DNA of 64,000 nt from Tahibacter sp042701255 (GTDB taxonomy: Bacteria > Pseudomonadota > Gammaproteobacteria > Xanthomonadales > Rhodanobacteraceae): assembly GCF_042701255.1 (NCBI RefSeq), contig NZ_CP170554.1:62001-126000 (forward strand). Reading direction: 5' to 3'. Both the position numbers and the translations under genes were made by a program. The notes under the pieces are model-generated. The model saw only the letters and a list, made by a program, of their open reading frames with translations. It was not told where the DNA came from and searched no databases. Below, piece after piece: positions 18,050-26,625 of this stretch; position 1 is the stretch's first letter; every line of letters begins with the position of its first letter.

Positions 18050-18769
18050 TTAATTGCTTTTGCGCCAGTGCAGCACAACGAAGATGACGACGGCCGCCAG
18101 CGCGAACGTGAACCACTGCAGCGCGTAGCCGCGATGTTTTTCCGGCGGCATGACCGCCGGCGTCCAACTGCGCACGAAGCCCGAGTCCGGATCCGCGTCG
18201 AGCAGCAGCAGGCGCGGCGCGACCGGCGTGCCGAGATCGGCGGCGACCGCGGCCATGTCGACGAACAGGGTCAGTTTGGGCCAGCTCGCCTGCCGCGGCA
18301 GCGCGTCGCCGCCGATGCGCAGGCCGCCGCCCGGCGCGGGCGCGTAGATACCGTGCAGTTCGATCCCGGTCAACGGCAAATCCGGCCAGACCGGCGCCGG
18401 ACCGCCCGGCATCGCCGCAACCCACCCCAGATCGACCAGCAGGCGCCGCGGCGCGCCGTCAGGCTCGAACACGGCGATCGCACGGCGGCCGACGCGGCCT
18501 TCGTGGATCTGCTGATCCAGCCAGTAGCCGCGGTCGGCGACGTAATGGCCGCGCGCGGCGACGCGGGGATAGTCTTCCGCAGCCAGGGTTTCCGGCAGCG
18601 CGGCATATTGCCGCAGCGGCGCGTCGGCGGCCGCCGCGTACGAAGCGAGCAGGGTTTCCTTCTCCTGTGCGCGATGCCATTGCCAGCGCGCCAGACTCAG
18701 GAACAGGGCGAGGCCGGCCAACAGCAGTATCCAGGCGAAGGCCGACGGCCGCTGCCAGCGCCTGCTCAT
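18050..18769 (-). CDS. SURF1-family cytochrome oxidase assembly protein
   Basis: A 239-aa protein with the SURF1 layout: an N-terminal membrane helix (FAWILLLAGLALFLSLARWQ), a periplasmic domain and a C-terminal helix (LQWFTFALAAVVIFVVLHW). Signature regions are WQWHRAQEKETLL, RGHYVADRGYWLDQQ and RRLLVDLGWVAAMPGG. SURF1 helps deliver heme A to subunit I of the aa3 oxidase. First gene of the leftward three-gene unit; the DUF2909 gene diverges from it. Confidence 0.93.
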   Translation of the reverse strand: MSRRWQRPSAFAWILLLAGLALFLSLARWQWHRAQEKETLLASYAAAADAPLRQYAALPETLAAEDYPRVAARGHYVADRGYWLDQQIHEGRVGRRAIAVFEPDGAPRRLLVDLGWVAAMPGGPAPVWPDLPLTGIELHGIYAPAPGGGLRIGGDALPRQASWPKLTLFVDMAAVAADLGTPVAPRLLLLDADPDSGFVRSWTPAVMPPEKHRGYALQWFTFALAAVVIFVVLHWRKSN

Positions 18770-18826
18770 CGCGCGGCGCGCCTATACTGGCGGCCGATTC
18801 CAGCCGCGCGCGCGAACGTTTCCGTC

Positions 18827-19036
18827 ATGGCCCAAAAACTCCTCATCGTCGGGTTCCTGATCGTGATCCTCTACAACCTCGGCGCCGGGCTGTATTACAT
18901 GATGGTCGACAAGGGTACGACCAATCGCACGGTAAAGGCGCTGACGCGACGAATCGCCCTGTCGGTCACGCTGATCCTGCTCGTGATGTTCGCGATCTGG
19001 ATGGGCTGGATAACGCCGCACGACATAGGCCGCTGA
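18827..19036 (+). CDS. DUF2909 twin-transmembrane protein
   Basis: 69 aa with two hydrophobic helices: LLIVGFLIVILYNLGAGLYY and IALSVTLILLVMFAIWMGW. The intervening loop is basic (TTNRTVKALTRR). This matches the small DUF2909 family that sits beside SURF1/coxC genes in many proteobacteria, consistent with an accessory role in oxidase biogenesis; its biochemical role is unknown. Transcribed divergently from SURF1. A TATACT hexamer at 18783-18788 lies in the gap and could be its -10. Confidence 0.85.
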   Translation: MAQKLLIVGFLIVILYNLGAGLYYMMVDKGTTNRTVKALTRRIALSVTLILLVMFAIWMGWITPHDIGR

Positions 19037-19129
19037 CGCCGGCCGGCACCTGCCCATGCGCCGGCCGCGCCATCGGATATCGTTGCGGGCCCGGCGTCCA
19101 GCCGCGGAACGCCGCAGCCTGGCCCGCCG

Positions 19130-21424
19130 ATGAGCCGTCCGACGATGTACCGCTTCGCCGACTTCCTGCTCGATCCGGCCGCGCGCGAGCTGCGCCGCGG
19201 CGACGAGCGCGTCGCGCTGCCGCCGAAATCGCTGGAATGCCTGATCTACCTCGTCGAGCACCGCGAACGCGCGATCGGCCGCGACGAGCTGATTTCGGCG
19301 GTCTGGGGCCGCGTCGACGTCAGCGACGCCCTGCTCGCCCAGACCCTGCTGCGCGCACGCCGCGCGGTCGGCGACACCGGCAACGACCAGACCAGCATCC
19401 GCACGGTGCCGCGCTTCGGCTACCAGTGGGTCGCGGCGACCCAGGCCGTCGATGCGGCGGTCGCCGCGGAAAGCGCCCCGATCGCTGCGCCGCCCCCCGT
19501 CGGCGACACACCCACCGACTATCCATCCGGCACCACGCCGCCGGCAGTAGGGCCGCAGCCGCGCTGGCGCCTCCTCGCCGTCGCGGCCGTGCTGGTCGCT
19601 CTCGCCGCCGGCCTGTTCGTGTGGCTGCGCCCGACGCCGCAGACGGCCGTCGCGCCGCAGGACGGTCTGCTCGTCGTCGCGCCGGTGACCCTGCCCGGCG
19701 GCGGCGACGCGGCCTGGATACGCCTCGGCGTCATGGACTACATCGCCGCGCGGCTGCGCGCGGCCGGGCTGACCGTGCTGCCGAGCGAGCGCGTCGCCGG
19801 CCTCGTCGCCGAACGCGGCCAGGAACCGCTGGAACAGCTGCACCAGCATCTGCGCGAAGCCAGCGGCGCGACGCGGCTGATCCAGCCCGAGGCGCGCCTG
19901 CGCGGTGACGGCCGCTGGCAGCTGCAGCTGGATCTGTCGACCGCCGGCGCCGCGGCGCAGACCTTCACCGGCAGCGGCGAAAGCCCGCTGGCCGCCGCCG
20001 ACGACGCGACCGCGAGCCTGCTCGCCCGCCTGGGCCATGCGGCGCCGGCCGCGGCACCGACGGCCGATGCGGCCGCCGAACGCCTGCAGCGCTTCGACGC
20101 CGCCATGCTCGAAGGCGACCTGGCCGGTGCGCGCGCGTTGATCGCCGCCGCCGATCCGGCCGCCCTGGCCGACCCGGCACTGCAGGTGCGCGCCGGCCAG
20201 CTCGCGTTCCGTGCCGGCGATCTGGCCGGCGCCGCCGCAACGTTCGGCGGCCTGCAGCAGCGGCTGAACCAGCTGCCGACCGCGGTGCAGGCGCAGGCGC
20301 TCATGGGCCTCGGCGCGCTGGCCGTGCGCCGCGGCGAATACGCCGATGCCGAGCGGCGCTATGCGGAAGCGCTGGCCGTGCTCGGTCCGGACGGGCCGCA
20401 GGATCTGACCGGCAACGGCTTCACCGGTCGCGGCGTCGCGCGTGCGGCACAGCGCCAGTACGCATTGGCCGCGGCCGATCTGGCCCGCGCACGCGTCGCG
20501 CTGGAGCGTGCCGGCGACGCACCCGGCGTGGCCAGCGTCGACACCAATCTCGGCCTGCTCGAAACCGGCAACGGCAAGCCGGCGCTTGCGCTGCAATCCT
20601 TCGACCGGGCCATCGTCGTGTTCGAGCGCTACGGCGTGCGCGACAGCCTCGCGGCCAGCCTGCTCGGCAAGGGCCGTGCGCAGCTCGTGCTCGGCGATGC
20701 GGCCGCATCGCTGACCACGGCGCGGCAGGCCTGGGCGTTGGCCAGGACCCTCGAAAACCCGGTGCTCGTGCGCAGCATCGGTCTGCATCTGGCCGAGGCG
20801 CTGCGCAGCAACGGCCAGCTGTCGGAGGCCCGGCAGGTGCTCGACGGCGTGCCCGATGCGCCGGGCCCGGACAATCCGACCGAGCTGCGCGCGCGGCTCG
20901 CGCTGGACCAGGGCGAGCCGGCACGCGCGCTGCAGCTGCTGGCCGGTGTAGCCGCGCCCAGCGGCGGCGCGCTGCTCGTGCAGGTCCGCGCCGCCTTGGC
21001 GCTGCCGGCCGATGCGGCGGCGCGCAAACGCCTGCAGCCCCTGCTCGATGCCACCGACGCCGAACCCTCCGGCGAGCGCGAACTGGCCCTTGCGTTGTGG
21101 CATGAAGCCGCCGGCGACGCCGATACGGCGCGGCGCCATTTCGCCGCGGCGCTGGCCGACGCCGACTCGGCCGGCGACGTCGACCGGCGCATCGCCGTGC
21201 TCGCGGACTGGATCGCCGCCTGCCTGCATCGCGGCGAACTCGACCGCGCGACCGAGCTGGCCGGCCTGCTCGCGCCGCACATCGAGCAGGACTATCGCGC
21301 CGCCTACGCGGCCGCGGCCTATTACGCCGCGGTCGGCGATCGCCATCTGCAGGCCGCCGCGCAGGCCCGGATCGAGGCATTGGCCGGCCAGAGGCCGCGC
21401 CGGATCGCCGACGCAAGCCATTGA
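19130..21424 (+). CDS. CadC-like membrane-bound winged-helix regulator with TPR domain
   Basis: 764 aa. Residues 1-105 are an OmpR/PhoB-type winged helix: MYRFADFLLDPAARELRRGD, ERAIGRDELISAVWG and IRTVPRFGYQWVA. A Pro-rich linker follows, then one transmembrane helix (LLAVAAVLVALAAGLFVWL, about residues 145-165). The large periplasmic part contains a first domain of the transcriptional-activator type and many TPR units (RGEYADAERRYAEALAVLG, ALQSFDRAIVVFERYGVRD). The DNA-binding domain is cytoplasmic and senses across the membrane without phosphorelay. Target and stimulus are unknown; the exported proteins downstream on the same strand are plausible targets. Confidence 0.88.
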   Translation: MSRPTMYRFADFLLDPAARELRRGDERVALPPKSLECLIYLVEHRERAIGRDELISAVWGRVDVSDALLAQTLLRARRAVGDTGNDQTSIRTVPRFGYQWVAATQAVDAAVAAESAPIAAPPPVGDTPTDYPSGTTPPAVGPQPRWRLLAVAAVLVALAAGLFVWLRPTPQTAVAPQDGLLVVAPVTLPGGGDAAWIRLGVMDYIAARLRAAGLTVLPSERVAGLVAERGQEPLEQLHQHLREASGATRLIQPEARLRGDGRWQLQLDLSTAGAAAQTFTGSGESPLAAADDATASLLARLGHAAPAAAPTADAAAERLQRFDAAMLEGDLAGARALIAAADPAALADPALQVRAGQLAFRAGDLAGAAATFGGLQQRLNQLPTAVQAQALMGLGALAVRRGEYADAERRYAEALAVLGPDGPQDLTGNGFTGRGVARAAQRQYALAAADLARARVALERAGDAPGVASVDTNLGLLETGNGKPALALQSFDRAIVVFERYGVRDSLAASLLGKGRAQLVLGDAAASLTTARQAWALARTLENPVLVRSIGLHLAEALRSNGQLSEARQVLDGVPDAPGPDNPTELRARLALDQGEPARALQLLAGVAAPSGGALLVQVRAALALPADAAARKRLQPLLDATDAEPSGERELALALWHEAAGDADTARRHFAAALADADSAGDVDRRIAVLADWIAACLHRGELDRATELAGLLAPHIEQDYRAAYAAAAYYAAVGDRHLQAAAQARIEALAGQRPRRIADASH

Positions 21425-21593
21425 AGCGAAAACCCTTTCAAGCCGCTGTCATGGTTCTTTGATGCTGTGGTCCGGACTTTTGACCCAGCGCTGAAGCCCC
21501 GACCCGGCGGCCGGCGCAGTGTCGGCACAGCGTCGCCGCACCGCATTGCCGGGCGGCCGACGGCCCTTCCCTGCCGCCGCTCCGGAGTCGTCC

Positions 21594-23102
21594 ATGTCAA
21601 CGCATGCCTACCGCCGTCTTCCCGTCTCCCTGCTGCTCGCCGGCCTTTGCGGCTTCGCCAGCGCCCAGGCCGCCGACCACGCCCCGCAGCCGCAGGGCGT
21701 CAGCGGCGGCTGGACCGGCGACATCGCCGCCAATCTGCCGCTGGCCGACCGCGGCGGCGAAGAAACGCAGGCCAAGATCCTGCCGCGCGCCGACGGCGGT
21801 TTCTACGTCAGCTGGTTCGACAACACCGACGGCGGCTACGACCTGCGCCTGCAGCGCCTGGACGCCGAAGGACACGAACTCTGGCCGCACAACGGCATCG
21901 TCGTGGCCGACCGTACCTACAATTCGACGACCGACTACGGGTTCTCGGTCGACGCGGCCGGCAACGCGCTGCTGTCGTTCCAGTGCTGCACGCAGCAGGC
22001 CGCCGACGAGCGCATCGTCGTGGCCAAGGTCGATCCCGCCGGCAATCTGCTCTGGAGTGGCGGCCGCGTGCCGGTGTCGACCGTCGGCGAAGGCGAGCAG
22101 ATCTCCTATGTCACGGCCACCGGCGACGGCAACGCCGTCGTGGTCTGGATGAACGATTCGGGCCTGGGCCGCGCGCAGAAATTGGATCCGAACGGCGCAC
22201 CGCTGTGGGGCGCGACCGGCATCACCCTGCCCGGCCCCAGCGGCCTGAAGTTCGTCGCCGACGTGATCGCCGCCGGCGGCAACGGCGACGCCATCGTGTC
22301 CTGGAGCAATCAGGCCGGCAGCACGCGCATCCTGCGTGCGCAGAAGCTCGCCGCGCTCGACGGCGCCGTGCTCTGGGGCACGGACGGCGTACGCATCGCC
22401 GACACCGGCAATCTCAGCGCGGGCTACTTCCCCAAGATGCGCAGCGACGGCGCCGGCGGCGCGGTATTCGCCTACAGCGACTTCATCGGCCTGGTGTCGT
22501 ACGCGCGCGTGCAGCACGTCGCTGCCGACGGCACGCGCCTGCTCGGCGCCAGCGGGACCCTGCTGACCACCGGCACGCGCAGCCATCTGCAGACCCAGGC
22601 TCACTACGACGCAGCGAGCGGCGACGTCTATGCGTTCTGGGTCGACACCACGGTCATCACGCCGAACAGCTACGACGGTCTGTACGCACAGCGCGTCGAC
22701 ACGAGCGGCGTGCGCCGCTGGGGCGAGGAAGGCCGCGAACTCGTGCCGATGACGGTGTCGACCGACGGCACCGAGGCGCTGTCGCAGCTCGTCGCATTGC
22801 CGGCGCCGGGCGGCTTCCTCGCGACCTGGGTCACCGGCAACACCAGCGTCAGCAACAACCCGATCAGGACCGTGCGTCTGGATGTCGACGGCCAGCTGCA
22901 GTGGGCGCGCGCCGCCAGGCTCAAGAGCCGCCTCACGCATACCTCGCGCCTGACCGGCGCGACCAGCACCCTGGGCTATGCCGCCTTCACCTGGTCGGAT
23001 GCGCCGACCAACACGAGCAGCGAGCTGAACGTGCTCGGTCAGAACCTGCAATACAACGGCATGCCGGGCGACACGCTGTTCCGCGACGGCTTCGACGAAT
23101 GA
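21594..23102 (+). CDS. Exported beta-propeller-like protein with C-terminal RDGFDE tag
   Basis: 502 aa. Signal peptide LPVSLLLAGLCGFASAQAAD; GGAG precedes the ATG. The mature protein repeats a 50-60 residue unit of the form LQRLDAEGHELWPHNG, AQKLDPNGAPLWGATG and VRLDVDGQLQWARA, a propeller-like pattern (Asp-x-x-Gly then aromatic Trp). It ends in GDTLFRDGFDE. The same F-x-x-x-F-[DE] ending is on the protein at 7115-8407. It overlaps the next gene by ATGA, so the two are translationally coupled. Likely secreted or surface-attached; function unknown. Confidence 0.78.
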   Translation: MSTHAYRRLPVSLLLAGLCGFASAQAADHAPQPQGVSGGWTGDIAANLPLADRGGEETQAKILPRADGGFYVSWFDNTDGGYDLRLQRLDAEGHELWPHNGIVVADRTYNSTTDYGFSVDAAGNALLSFQCCTQQAADERIVVAKVDPAGNLLWSGGRVPVSTVGEGEQISYVTATGDGNAVVVWMNDSGLGRAQKLDPNGAPLWGATGITLPGPSGLKFVADVIAAGGNGDAIVSWSNQAGSTRILRAQKLAALDGAVLWGTDGVRIADTGNLSAGYFPKMRSDGAGGAVFAYSDFIGLVSYARVQHVAADGTRLLGASGTLLTTGTRSHLQTQAHYDAASGDVYAFWVDTTVITPNSYDGLYAQRVDTSGVRRWGEEGRELVPMTVSTDGTEALSQLVALPAPGGFLATWVTGNTSVSNNPIRTVRLDVDGQLQWARAARLKSRLTHTSRLTGATSTLGYAAFTWSDAPTNTSSELNVLGQNLQYNGMPGDTLFRDGFDE

Positions 23103-23737
23103 ACACAGGCCGACGCGCCGCGGCGTCAGCCGCGGCAGCCGGCGGCGCGGGAACCGGGAATCGCCGTAGCCGCGCGCCGCGGCGGTTTCTCGCGCTGCTG
23201 AGCGCCGTGCTTCTGCCGGGTGCTGCGGCCGCGGCGATCGACGGCTGCGTCGCATTGGACACCTGGCGTGACACCGGCATCGCCGGCGCGCCGCGCTGGA
23301 ATCTCGGCCACCGGGCCGAGGCACGCATCGCCGACGAAGGCGACCGCGTGTTCGATGCGACCCTGGTCAGCCCGGTATTCGCGGTGCCGCGTGACGGTCT
23401 GGAGCTGCGCTGGGAACAGCGCCGGCAGTTTTCCTGGGCGAGCAGCGCCGGCGTGCTCGAGATCGCCGTCGACGGCGGACCCTGGCGCGATTTCACGGCG
23501 GCCGGCGGACGATTTCTCGCCGGTGGTTACGACAGCCATGCGTTCGCCGGCAATCCGCTCGGCGCGCGCGCGGCCTGGGGCGGCGACGCGGCCGACGGGG
23601 CAACGCGCGCCGCGTTGCCGGCCGCGGTCGGCGGACGTCAGGCACGCCTGCGTTTCCGGCTCGGCTCCAGCGGTACCGGCGATGCACGCGCCGGCTGGCA
23701 GCTCAGCGCGTTCCACTGCGAAGCACCGCTTTCCTGA
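23099..23737 (+). CDS. Exported hypothetical protein with jelly-roll-like domain
   Basis: 212 aa, starting in the ATGA overlap with the preceding gene. An Arg-rich leader and hydrophobic stretch (FLALLSAVLLPGAAAAA) form a signal peptide. The mature part contains LVSPVFAVPRDGLELRWEQR, SAGVLEIAVDGGPWRDF, GGRFLAGGYDSHAFAG and ARLRFRLGSSGT. These resemble the C-terminal accessory domain found on extracellular peptidases of Lysobacter and Rhodanobacteraceae (S-G-V-L-E-I...D-G-G), here as a free-standing protein. It may partner the coupled upstream protein. It is followed directly by a good hairpin terminator. Confidence 0.7.
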   Translation: MNTGRRAAASAAAAGGAGTGNRRSRAPRRFLALLSAVLLPGAAAAAIDGCVALDTWRDTGIAGAPRWNLGHRAEARIADEGDRVFDATLVSPVFAVPRDGLELRWEQRRQFSWASSAGVLEIAVDGGPWRDFTAAGGRFLAGGYDSHAFAGNPLGARAAWGGDAADGATRAALPAAVGGRQARLRFRLGSSGTGDARAGWQLSAFHCEAPLS

Positions 23738-23746
23738 TGAGGACGA

Positions 23747-23776
23747 ACGCCGCCGGCCGAAGCCGGCGGCGTGTTT
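23747..23776 (+). terminator. Intrinsic terminator after the exported-protein pair
   Basis: Perfect 11-bp stem, acgccgccggc/gccggcggcgt, with CGAA tetraloop, followed by gtttg. It lies 10 bp after the stop of the 23099-23737 gene and before the convergent 47-aa gene. Confidence 0.7.
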
Positions 23777-23787
23777 GCCTGCGCGAC

Positions 23788-23931
23788 TCAGCCGTTGCCG
23801 GCGGCGTGCGCTTCCTTGAGCTTCTGCGCGCATTCCTCGCAGCAGACTTCGACGGTCTTGCCGCCGAGCTTCACGCTGATGCGGTTGTCGTCCAGCGGAT
23901 AGTCGCAGGCGGCACAGGTGGACGTAGCCAT
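23788..23931 (-). CDS. 47-aa Cys-rich zinc-ribbon-like protein
   Basis: A short reading frame of 47 codons plus stop. It encodes MATSTCAACDYPLDDNRIS, then a strand VKLGGKTVEVCCEECAQKL and a short helical end (KEAHAAGNG). C-A-A-C at residues 6-9 and C-C-E-E-C at 29-33 make a two-knuckle metal site like those in TRASH/YHS-type mini-domains. I believe similar free-standing mini-proteins occur in other proteobacteria, without assigned function. It could be a metal carrier or sensor. The next gene on the same strand, 256 bp upstream of this ATG, is an AraC regulator whose N-terminus also has a Cys cluster. Codon use matches neighbours. Confidence 0.75.
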   Translation of the reverse strand: MATSTCAACDYPLDDNRISVKLGGKTVEVCCEECAQKLKEAHAAGNG

Positions 23932-24049
23932 GATCGTTCTCCAGATTTCACCCGACAGCCGGGTGAGGCATAAGGTCCGCTTCTGCGGACTGCGGCGCTG
24001 TCGGATTCTTTAGCGACTTCGCGGGCCGGTGTCCTGTCCCGCCACCGCG

Positions 24050-24079
24050 GCGAAGAAATTCCGGAGAGATTTCTTTCGC
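24050..24079. other. AT-rich hairpin in AraC/Cys-protein gap
   Basis: gcgaagaaat and atttctttcgc pair across a 9-nt loop with one bulge. It is unusual for its A/T content in a G+C-rich gap, and lies downstream of the AraC stop and upstream of the 47-aa gene. It may be an mRNA end or a leader structure. A second small hairpin, gtccgc-ttct-gcggac, follows nearer the small gene. Confidence 0.3.
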
Positions 24080-24187
24080 GAAGCCAGGCGCTGCAAGGAG
24101 ACGCAGCAGCACTGGGGCGACGAACGCAACGACGCAGCGGGGCGAAAGACCCCGGAAGCATTCGACAGCTACCGGCGGGACAGGACG

Positions 24188-25009
24188 CTAGCGCAGGCTG
24201 CGCTGGAACGCCGACGGCGAGCGGCCGTAGGTCTGGCGGAACGCCGACGCGAAATGGCTGTGGCTGGAGAAGCCGAGCTCCAGCGCGAGTGCCGACAGAT
24301 CCGCTTCGTGCGGCAGCCGGTCGAGTGCGCGGGCCAGACGCAGGCGCAGCTGATAGCGGTACAGCGGCAGGCCTTCGACCTCGGCGAATACCTGGGTCAG
24401 ATACACCGGCGAGCCGCCGAGCTCGGCGGCGATTTCGGCGAGCGTCCAGCGCCGCGACAGATCGCCGGCGAGCAGCAGCTTCGCGCGATCGACGAGACGC
24501 CGCCGCAGCCGCGTCGCACGCGGTGCGCGCGCCGTACGCGGACCGAGGCTGCGGCAGACCAGGGTCAGCAACAGGCCTTCGGCTTCGAGCGGCTCGACCA
24601 CGCCGCCGGCCAGACCATGACGCAGCAAAGCGACGAGCGCCTGTGCGCGCGCGTCGATGCGCAGACTCTGCTCGCGCAGTCCGGCCGTGCCGGGCTGCAG
24701 CAGCGCGACCGGCGCGAGCTCCTGCAGGGTGGCTTCGGGCAGCGCCAGCGACAGGCAGGCGTCGCCGCCCTCGACCGGATGACTGACGCGATACGACTGG
24801 CCCGCATTGAAGAACAGCACGTGGTTGGCGTCGGCCACCGACTGCTCGCTGCCGACGTGGCGCACGTAGACGCCGCGATACGGAAACACCAGATGCGTCG
24901 CGGCCGTGCATTCCTCGTCGCTGCGGTGGCGGCATTCGCCGCGGCAGCGCACGTCGCGCACCGAGACTGTACCGGTATCCAGCAGCACGCTGACATCGAA
25001 CTCGGCCAT
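24188..25009 (-). CDS. AraC-family transcriptional regulator with N-terminal cysteine cluster
   Basis: 273 aa. The C-terminal AraC DNA-binding region holds two helix-turn-helix motifs: WTLAEIAAELGGSPVYLTQV and ADLSALALELGFSSHSHFAS, followed by FRQTYGRSPSAFQRSLR. The N-terminal half is a cupin-like sensor (HLVFPYRGVYVRHV, ANHVLFFNAGQSYRVSHPVE). Unusual is the segment RCRGECRHRSDEECT, a C-x3-C-x7-C arrangement that could bind metal or sense redox. GGAGG stands 4 nt before the ATG. Targets unknown; the Cys-rich mini-protein is the next gene downstream on the same strand. Confidence 0.87.
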   Translation of the reverse strand: MAEFDVSVLLDTGTVSVRDVRCRGECRHRSDEECTAATHLVFPYRGVYVRHVGSEQSVADANHVLFFNAGQSYRVSHPVEGGDACLSLALPEATLQELAPVALLQPGTAGLREQSLRIDARAQALVALLRHGLAGGVVEPLEAEGLLLTLVCRSLGPRTARAPRATRLRRRLVDRAKLLLAGDLSRRWTLAEIAAELGGSPVYLTQVFAEVEGLPLYRYQLRLRLARALDRLPHEADLSALALELGFSSHSHFASAFRQTYGRSPSAFQRSLR

Positions 25010-25073
25010 GACCGCCTCCGCGCCGGGCCTCGCCGGCAGCCTACAGGAACGCGCCGCGCGACCGCCAGAAACG

Positions 25074-25130
25074 AAAAGCCGCGCAGAGCGCGGCGACTGG
25101 ATACGAAAAAGCCGCGCAGTGCGCGGCTTC
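25074..25130 (-). terminator. Tandem intrinsic terminators of the cytochrome oxidase operon
   Basis: Read leftward, two near-identical hairpins follow the coxC stop. The first (25109-25129) has stem aagccgcgc/gcgcggctt followed by TTTTTCG. The second (about 25076-25095) has stem gccgcgc/gcgcggc followed by TTTTCG. The duplication suggests a repeat-generated or reinforced stop that insulates the AraC gene from a highly expressed operon. Confidence 0.8.
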
Positions 25131-25152
25131 TGCGTGTGCTACTGCCTGTGGT

Positions 25153-26025
25153 TCAGAGCACGTAAACGAACATGAACAGACCGAGCCAGACCACGTCGAC
25201 GAAGTGCCAGTACCACGCGACGGCTTCGAAGCCGAAGTGGTTGTCCTTCGTGAAGTGACCCTTGAGGCAACGGAACCAGATCACCAGCAGCATGATCGTG
25301 CCGAGGGTCACGTGCAGGCCGTGGAAGCCCGTCAGCATGAAGAAAGTGGAGCCGTAGACACCCGAACCCAGCGTCAGGTTCAGATGCTTGTAGGCCTCGA
25401 TGTATTCCTCGGCCTGGAAGAACAGGAACAGCGCGCCGAGCGCGACGGTCAGGCCCAGGAACACGAGCAGCTGCAGGCGGTGGCCGGCGCGCAGCGCGTG
25501 ATGGGCGATCGTGATCGTGACGCCCGAGGTCAGCAGGATCAGCGTGTTCAGCAGCGGCACGCCCCAGGCCGGAATCGTCTGGAAGGCGCCGCCGATCGCG
25601 TCGGGGCCGTTGGTCGGCCAGGCGGGCGCGTATCCCGAATGCAGATAGAAGTTGGTCAGCGCGCCGTGGCCTTCGCCGCCGAGCCAGGGCACCGAGTACA
25701 TGCGCGCATAGAACAGCGCACCGAAGAACGCGGCGAAGAACATGATCTCGGAGAAGATGAACCACATCATTCCCATGCGGAACGAGGTGTCGACCTGGCT
25801 GTTGTAGAAGCCCTTGATCGACTCGCGGATCACGTCGCCGAACCAGCCCCACATCATGAACAGCAGGATCGCGACGCCGACGAAGAACGCCGGCTTGCCC
25901 CAGCTGACTTCATTGAGCCAGTTGGCGGCGCCGATCATGGTCGTGAACAGGCCTATCGTGCCCACCGCGGGCCACTTGCTGCCGTGGGGCACGTAGTAGA
26001 TGTGCTTGCCTTCTGCTGTCGCCAT
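25153..26025 (-). CDS. ctaE: Cytochrome c oxidase subunit III
   Basis: 290 aa, seven predicted membrane helices; stabilises subunit I and its proton uptake in the aa3-type oxidase. Family motifs include YVPHGSKWPAVGTIGLF at the N-terminus, FFAAFFGALFYARM, FFQAEEYIEAYKHLNLTLGS, MLTGFHGLHVTLGTIMLLV and the C-terminal GFEAVAWYWHFVDVVWLGLF with the conserved His-Phe-Val-Asp. Lies 27 nt after cox11 and ends the operon, followed by tandem terminators. Confidence 0.97.
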   Translation of the reverse strand: MATAEGKHIYYVPHGSKWPAVGTIGLFTTMIGAANWLNEVSWGKPAFFVGVAILLFMMWGWFGDVIRESIKGFYNSQVDTSFRMGMMWFIFSEIMFFAAFFGALFYARMYSVPWLGGEGHGALTNFYLHSGYAPAWPTNGPDAIGGAFQTIPAWGVPLLNTLILLTSGVTITIAHHALRAGHRLQLLVFLGLTVALGALFLFFQAEEYIEAYKHLNLTLGSGVYGSTFFMLTGFHGLHVTLGTIMLLVIWFRCLKGHFTKDNHFGFEAVAWYWHFVDVVWLGLFMFVYVL

Positions 26026-26052
26026 GATGAAAACCCCGGTTGGAACGCTGGA

Positions 26053-26625
26053 TCAGGACGCCGGCGCGGCGGCCTGGTTGGATTCGGCCAGTTTCTTGGT
26101 CGCAATGTCGTTCTCGAGGAACGTATAGGCGAGAGTCAAGGTACTGATGTCTTTGGGCAGCCGCGGATCGACGACGAAGCGCACGGGCATGCGCTTGGAT
26201 TCGCCGGCGCGCAGCAGCTGCTCGGTGAAGCAGAAACATTCGGTCTTGTTGAAATACAGCGACGCCGAATTCGGCGCGACGCTGGGCACCGCGTTGCCGA
26301 CGATGTCGCGCTGCGACACGTTGGTCGCGTCGAACCAGGCTTCGGTCAGCTCGCCCGGATGCACCTGCACGCTGACCTTCTCGGCGTTGAACACCCAGGG
26401 CAGCTTCGACTTGGTGTTGGCGACGAACTGCACGGTGACCACGCGGGACTTGTCGACGGTCAACGCCGCCGCCGCTTCCGCGTCGGCCGCGCCCTGATCG
26501 AGCTTGATGCCGAGCACGTGTTCGCAGGCGATGTTGTACAGCGGGATCAGCGCGAAGCAGAACGCGAATGCCGCGCCGGCGATGATCCAGCCCTTCTTCT
26601 GCCAGGAACGGCTGGCTTCGCTCAC
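26053..26625 (-). CDS. ctaG: Cytochrome c oxidase assembly protein Cox11/CtaG
   Basis: 190 aa; a membrane-anchored copper chaperone that delivers Cu to the CuB site of subunit I. One N-terminal helix (GWIIAGAAFAFCFALIPLYN), then an Ig-like periplasmic domain. The Cu-binding motif is in FNKTECFCFTEQLLRAGE (C-F-C), with RMPVRFVVDPRLP following. The start is a GTG that overlaps the stop of the small upstream gene (GTGA), so translation is coupled. Confidence 0.95.
   Translation of the reverse strand: MSEASRSWQKKGWIIAGAAFAFCFALIPLYNIACEHVLGIKLDQGAADAEAAAALTVDKSRVVTVQFVANTKSKLPWVFNAEKVSVQVHPGELTEAWFDATNVSQRDIVGNAVPSVAPNSASLYFNKTECFCFTEQLLRAGESKRMPVRFVVDPRLPKDISTLTLAYTFLENDIATKKLAESNQAAAPAS

Noticed and set aside
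18782..21421. 879-codon open frame on the minus strand
   Set aside because: Antisense shadow of the CadC-like regulator and DUF2909.
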